A DNA stretch of 6,792 nt. It comes from JAFDZV01 sp966128725. GTDB taxonomy: Bacteria > Bacteroidota > Ignavibacteria > OLB7. Shown here in pieces: positions 5,214 through 6,792 of this stretch. Below the pieces are notes generated by a model. That model was not told the origin of the DNA, made no database searches, and saw only the letters and a list, made by a program, of their open reading frames with translations. Positions within the stretch are counted from its first letter, which is position 1, and the number at the start of each line of letters is the position of its first letter. The stretch covers positions 1 to 6,792 of the forward strand of contig CBHYLN010000211.1 in NCBI GenBank assembly GCA_966128725.1, read 5' to 3'. A program made the translations under genes and the position numbers.

Positions 5214-6641
5214 ATGATGCGATTTGGATTTCGCACGGGAATGGTGCGCCTATTTGCGCCGTCCATAGTGACAATGGCCATGTTTTTTGCCGCTGGCGCC
5301 ACGGCTGCCATGGCGCAACCGGACATTCTTATCAAGGATTGCAACGCCGACAACGGCGCCATCCCAAGCATGCCGGGGAACTGCGGCGCAGTGTACTGGA
5401 GCCCGGACATCTGGGGGCGACTTGCGCCGGACGGCAGCACGGTCGATCAGGGACCGGTGCTCGCCCAGCCCTATTACGTGTATATCCGCTTGAAGAATAT
5501 TGGCGACAGACCGCTTGGGTGCGGCGTGGTGCATCTGTATTTCCGCGACGCCAGCGTGGGCGGCACATCGTGGCCGAGCGACTGGATTGCACGCTGGAAC
5601 GGCACGTCGCTGACGGCCGATGAAATCGGCTCGGTATGTGTCTGCTGCATATTGCCCGGGCAGACCGAGGTTGTGATGATCCCATGGGCAAGTGTGCCCC
5701 CCAATTACGGTGGCGGCGTGCATCACTGTCTGCTGGCGCGATTTGTGTCGGCGGAGGACCCCATGACATCGCCCGGTGAAACCTCGAACACGTACGACAA
5801 CATCCGTTTAAACTCCAACGTTGCGCAGAAGAACCTTGCATCGCTTTACATCGGCAATTCAAACGCCTACATCTCGCTGTTCAACCGCAAGGCCGACGTG
5901 TTGCACACTACGTTGAAGTTCGATGCTGTGGAGAACGAGAACGGCAACGATGTTTTCGATGTGGCCGGATTCCAGGTAAAGGTGGTTCTGGGCGCCGATC
6001 TGTACGCGCGCTGGAACGGTGCCGGTGTTAATGTGGAGCCGCATCCGGAGGACAATTCCGTGGTCATCAAGAGCTCCCATGCGGAACTCGATGATTTCGA
6101 CCTAGCCGGATATGACTACAAGGAGCCGCTGGACTACAACTTTGAAGTTCAGATGCAGTATCCGGCGAACATCCCCCCCGATGAAACCAAGAACGTGTAC
6201 TACTGGACGATGGAGCAGTGGCCCGAGGGCGCCGATGCCCCCGAGAACGGCGAGGCATTCGAGATTCACATGGCCGCAGAGGCCAGGAACGAACCGATCG
6301 GGAACGACGCGAACCTTGACGGAGCCGGCAAGACCGTCAAGCGCCCGGATCCGGTGCAGGGAACGAAGCTGGAATTGACCGCACAGCCCAACATCTCGGC
6401 AGCGAACACAACCATCGGGTTCACCCTGCCGAAGGCATCGCAGGTAACGCTGGCCATCTACGATGCAAAGGGTACGCTGGTGCGAACGCTGATCGCTGAT
6501 GCCAGCCAAGCCGCAGGCACCCACGAGATCAACTGGGATGGCCGCACCGCAGGCGGCGCGCAGGTGGCCGTTGGCACATATTTCTACCGATTGATCACGC
6601 CCGACGCCTCGGTGGAGCGCCAGATCAAGATCGTGCGTTGA
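5214..6641 (+). CDS. Secreted protein with Cys-rich SPDIW/CLLAR module and FlgD-Ig-like C-terminal domain
   Basis: Predicted 475-aa exported protein. A signal peptide covers residues 1-34 (hydrophobic core SIVTMAMFFAAGATAA, cleavage near AMA-QPD). Residues about 36-207 form a module I recognise from secreted Bacteroidota proteins of unknown function. Its landmarks are DCNADNGAIPS (42-52), SPDIW (63-67), YVYIRLKNIG (88-97), W-P-S-D-W (120-124), CLLARFVSAEDPMT (172-185) and N-I-R-L-N-S-N-V-A-Q-K-N (196-207). Its core resembles CARDB/Ig-like adhesive folds. All seven mature cysteines (43, 57, 103, 142, 144, 145, 172) lie in this module, including CVCC at 142-145. Residues 208-385 are an unassigned beta-rich, acidic region. 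Residues about 393-475 (FTLPKASQVTLAIYDAKGTLVRTL, AAGTHEINWDGR, VAVGTYFYRL) match the FlgD Ig-like fold that also serves as a C-terminal domain in T9SS and related secreted proteins. It probably acts at the cell surface. It has its own promoter element and 3' hairpin, so it is likely monocistronic. Confidence 0.88.
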   Translation: MMRFGFRTGMVRLFAPSIVTMAMFFAAGATAAMAQPDILIKDCNADNGAIPSMPGNCGAVYWSPDIWGRLAPDGSTVDQGPVLAQPYYVYIRLKNIGDRPLGCGVVHLYFRDASVGGTSWPSDWIARWNGTSLTADEIGSVCVCCILPGQTEVVMIPWASVPPNYGGGVHHCLLARFVSAEDPMTSPGETSNTYDNIRLNSNVAQKNLASLYIGNSNAYISLFNRKADVLHTTLKFDAVENENGNDVFDVAGFQVKVVLGADLYARWNGAGVNVEPHPEDNSVVIKSSHAELDDFDLAGYDYKEPLDYNFEVQMQYPANIPPDETKNVYYWTMEQWPEGADAPENGEAFEIHMAAEARNEPIGNDANLDGAGKTVKRPDPVQGTKLELTAQPNISAANTTIGFTLPKASQVTLAIYDAKGTLVRTLIADASQAAGTHEINWDGRTAGGAQVAVGTYFYRLITPDASVERQIKIVR

Positions 6642-6686
6642 TGTCCGATCCAGGGCGGTAATTGCCGGCCAGGGACAGCAACAACA

Positions 6687-6721
6687 ATGGCCCCGGCTTC
6701 TATCGATGCAGCCGGGGCCAT
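6687..6721 (+). terminator. GC-rich hairpin after gene 4, likely terminator
   Basis: ATGGCCCCGGCT (6687-6698) and AGCCGGGGCCAT (6710-6721) pair perfectly over 12 bp with an 11-nt loop, 45 nt past the stop of gene 4. The next bases are TCTCG, so the U-tract is missing. The stem is very stable, and position and symmetry support a 3' end signal. Confidence 0.7.
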
Positions 6722-6737
6722 CTCGTAGTCGTCAATC

Positions 6738-6792
6738 GTGGCGCCGTGCCGATGTGGCGCCGTGCCGATGTGGCGCCGTGCCGATGTGGCGC
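6738..6792 (+). repeat. 16-bp tandem repeat, at least 3.4 copies, cut by window end
   Basis: GTGGCGCCGTGCCGAT is repeated without a mismatch at 6738-6753, 6754-6769 and 6770-6785, followed by the first 7 bases of a fourth copy at 6786-6792. Each unit carries the palindrome GGCGCC. The array starts sharply after gtcaatc and begins 17 nt past the terminator hairpin of gene 4. The 16-nt period is not a multiple of three, and no gene is seen across it. Total copy number cannot be known from this window. Confidence 0.9.

Noticed and set aside
6102..6524. 140-aa minus-strand frame over the end of gene 4
   Set aside because: It is a shadow of the FlgD-Ig-like region, which is clear on the plus strand.
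6738..6792. Tandem repeat considered as a CRISPR array
   Set aside because: Units are 16 bp and directly adjacent, with no variable spacers between them.

Overview
The window carries four protein-coding genes, no RNA genes, no CRISPR array and no recognisable mobile element. Three of the four genes encode exported proteins: an N-terminal signal peptide, beta-rich domains, and a C-terminal beta-sandwich of the kind that serves as a sorting or anchoring domain in type IX secretion (T9SS) bacteria. The fourth encodes a soluble, all-helical protein of a family I know from Bacteroidota/Chlorobi-type genomes. These domains, a Bacteroidota-type -7 promoter element (TAnnTTTG) before the last gene and the high GC content suggest a GC-rich member of the Bacteroidota/Chlorobi (FCB) group, perhaps an Ignavibacteria- or Kapabacteria-like lineage. 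The phylum-level call is fairly secure; the finer placement is inference.

Layout. Positions 38-77 form a hairpin that probably terminates gene 1. Gene 1 (100-1050, minus) is a 316-aa secreted protein with a type A-like sorting domain. A 327-nt intergenic region (1051-1377) separates it from the divergent gene 2 (1378-2913, plus), a 511-aa helical-repeat protein. After a 159-nt gap comes gene 3 (3073-4551, plus), a 492-aa secreted protein with two clear CHRD domains, a probable degenerate third one, and a C-terminal beta domain. A strong intrinsic terminator (4631-4664) follows. The 662-nt gap 4552-5213 also holds two perfect inverted repeats, a promoter -7 element and a C-rich leader with two small predicted hairpins. 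Gene 4 (5214-6641, plus) is a 475-aa secreted protein with a Cys-rich 'SPDIW ... CLLAR' module, an unassigned middle region and a FlgD-Ig-like C-terminal domain. It is followed by a perfect GC-rich hairpin (6687-6721) and a 16-bp tandem repeat that runs off the window edge.

How the genes relate. The shared theme is cell-surface or secreted proteins. Each gene seems to have its own termination or promoter signals, so nothing shows a single operon or a dedicated pathway. I do not see convincing evidence for a new multi-gene system. The points most worth a second look are the terminal tandem repeat, the leader of gene 4, the cysteine cluster of gene 4 and the domain decay in gene 3.
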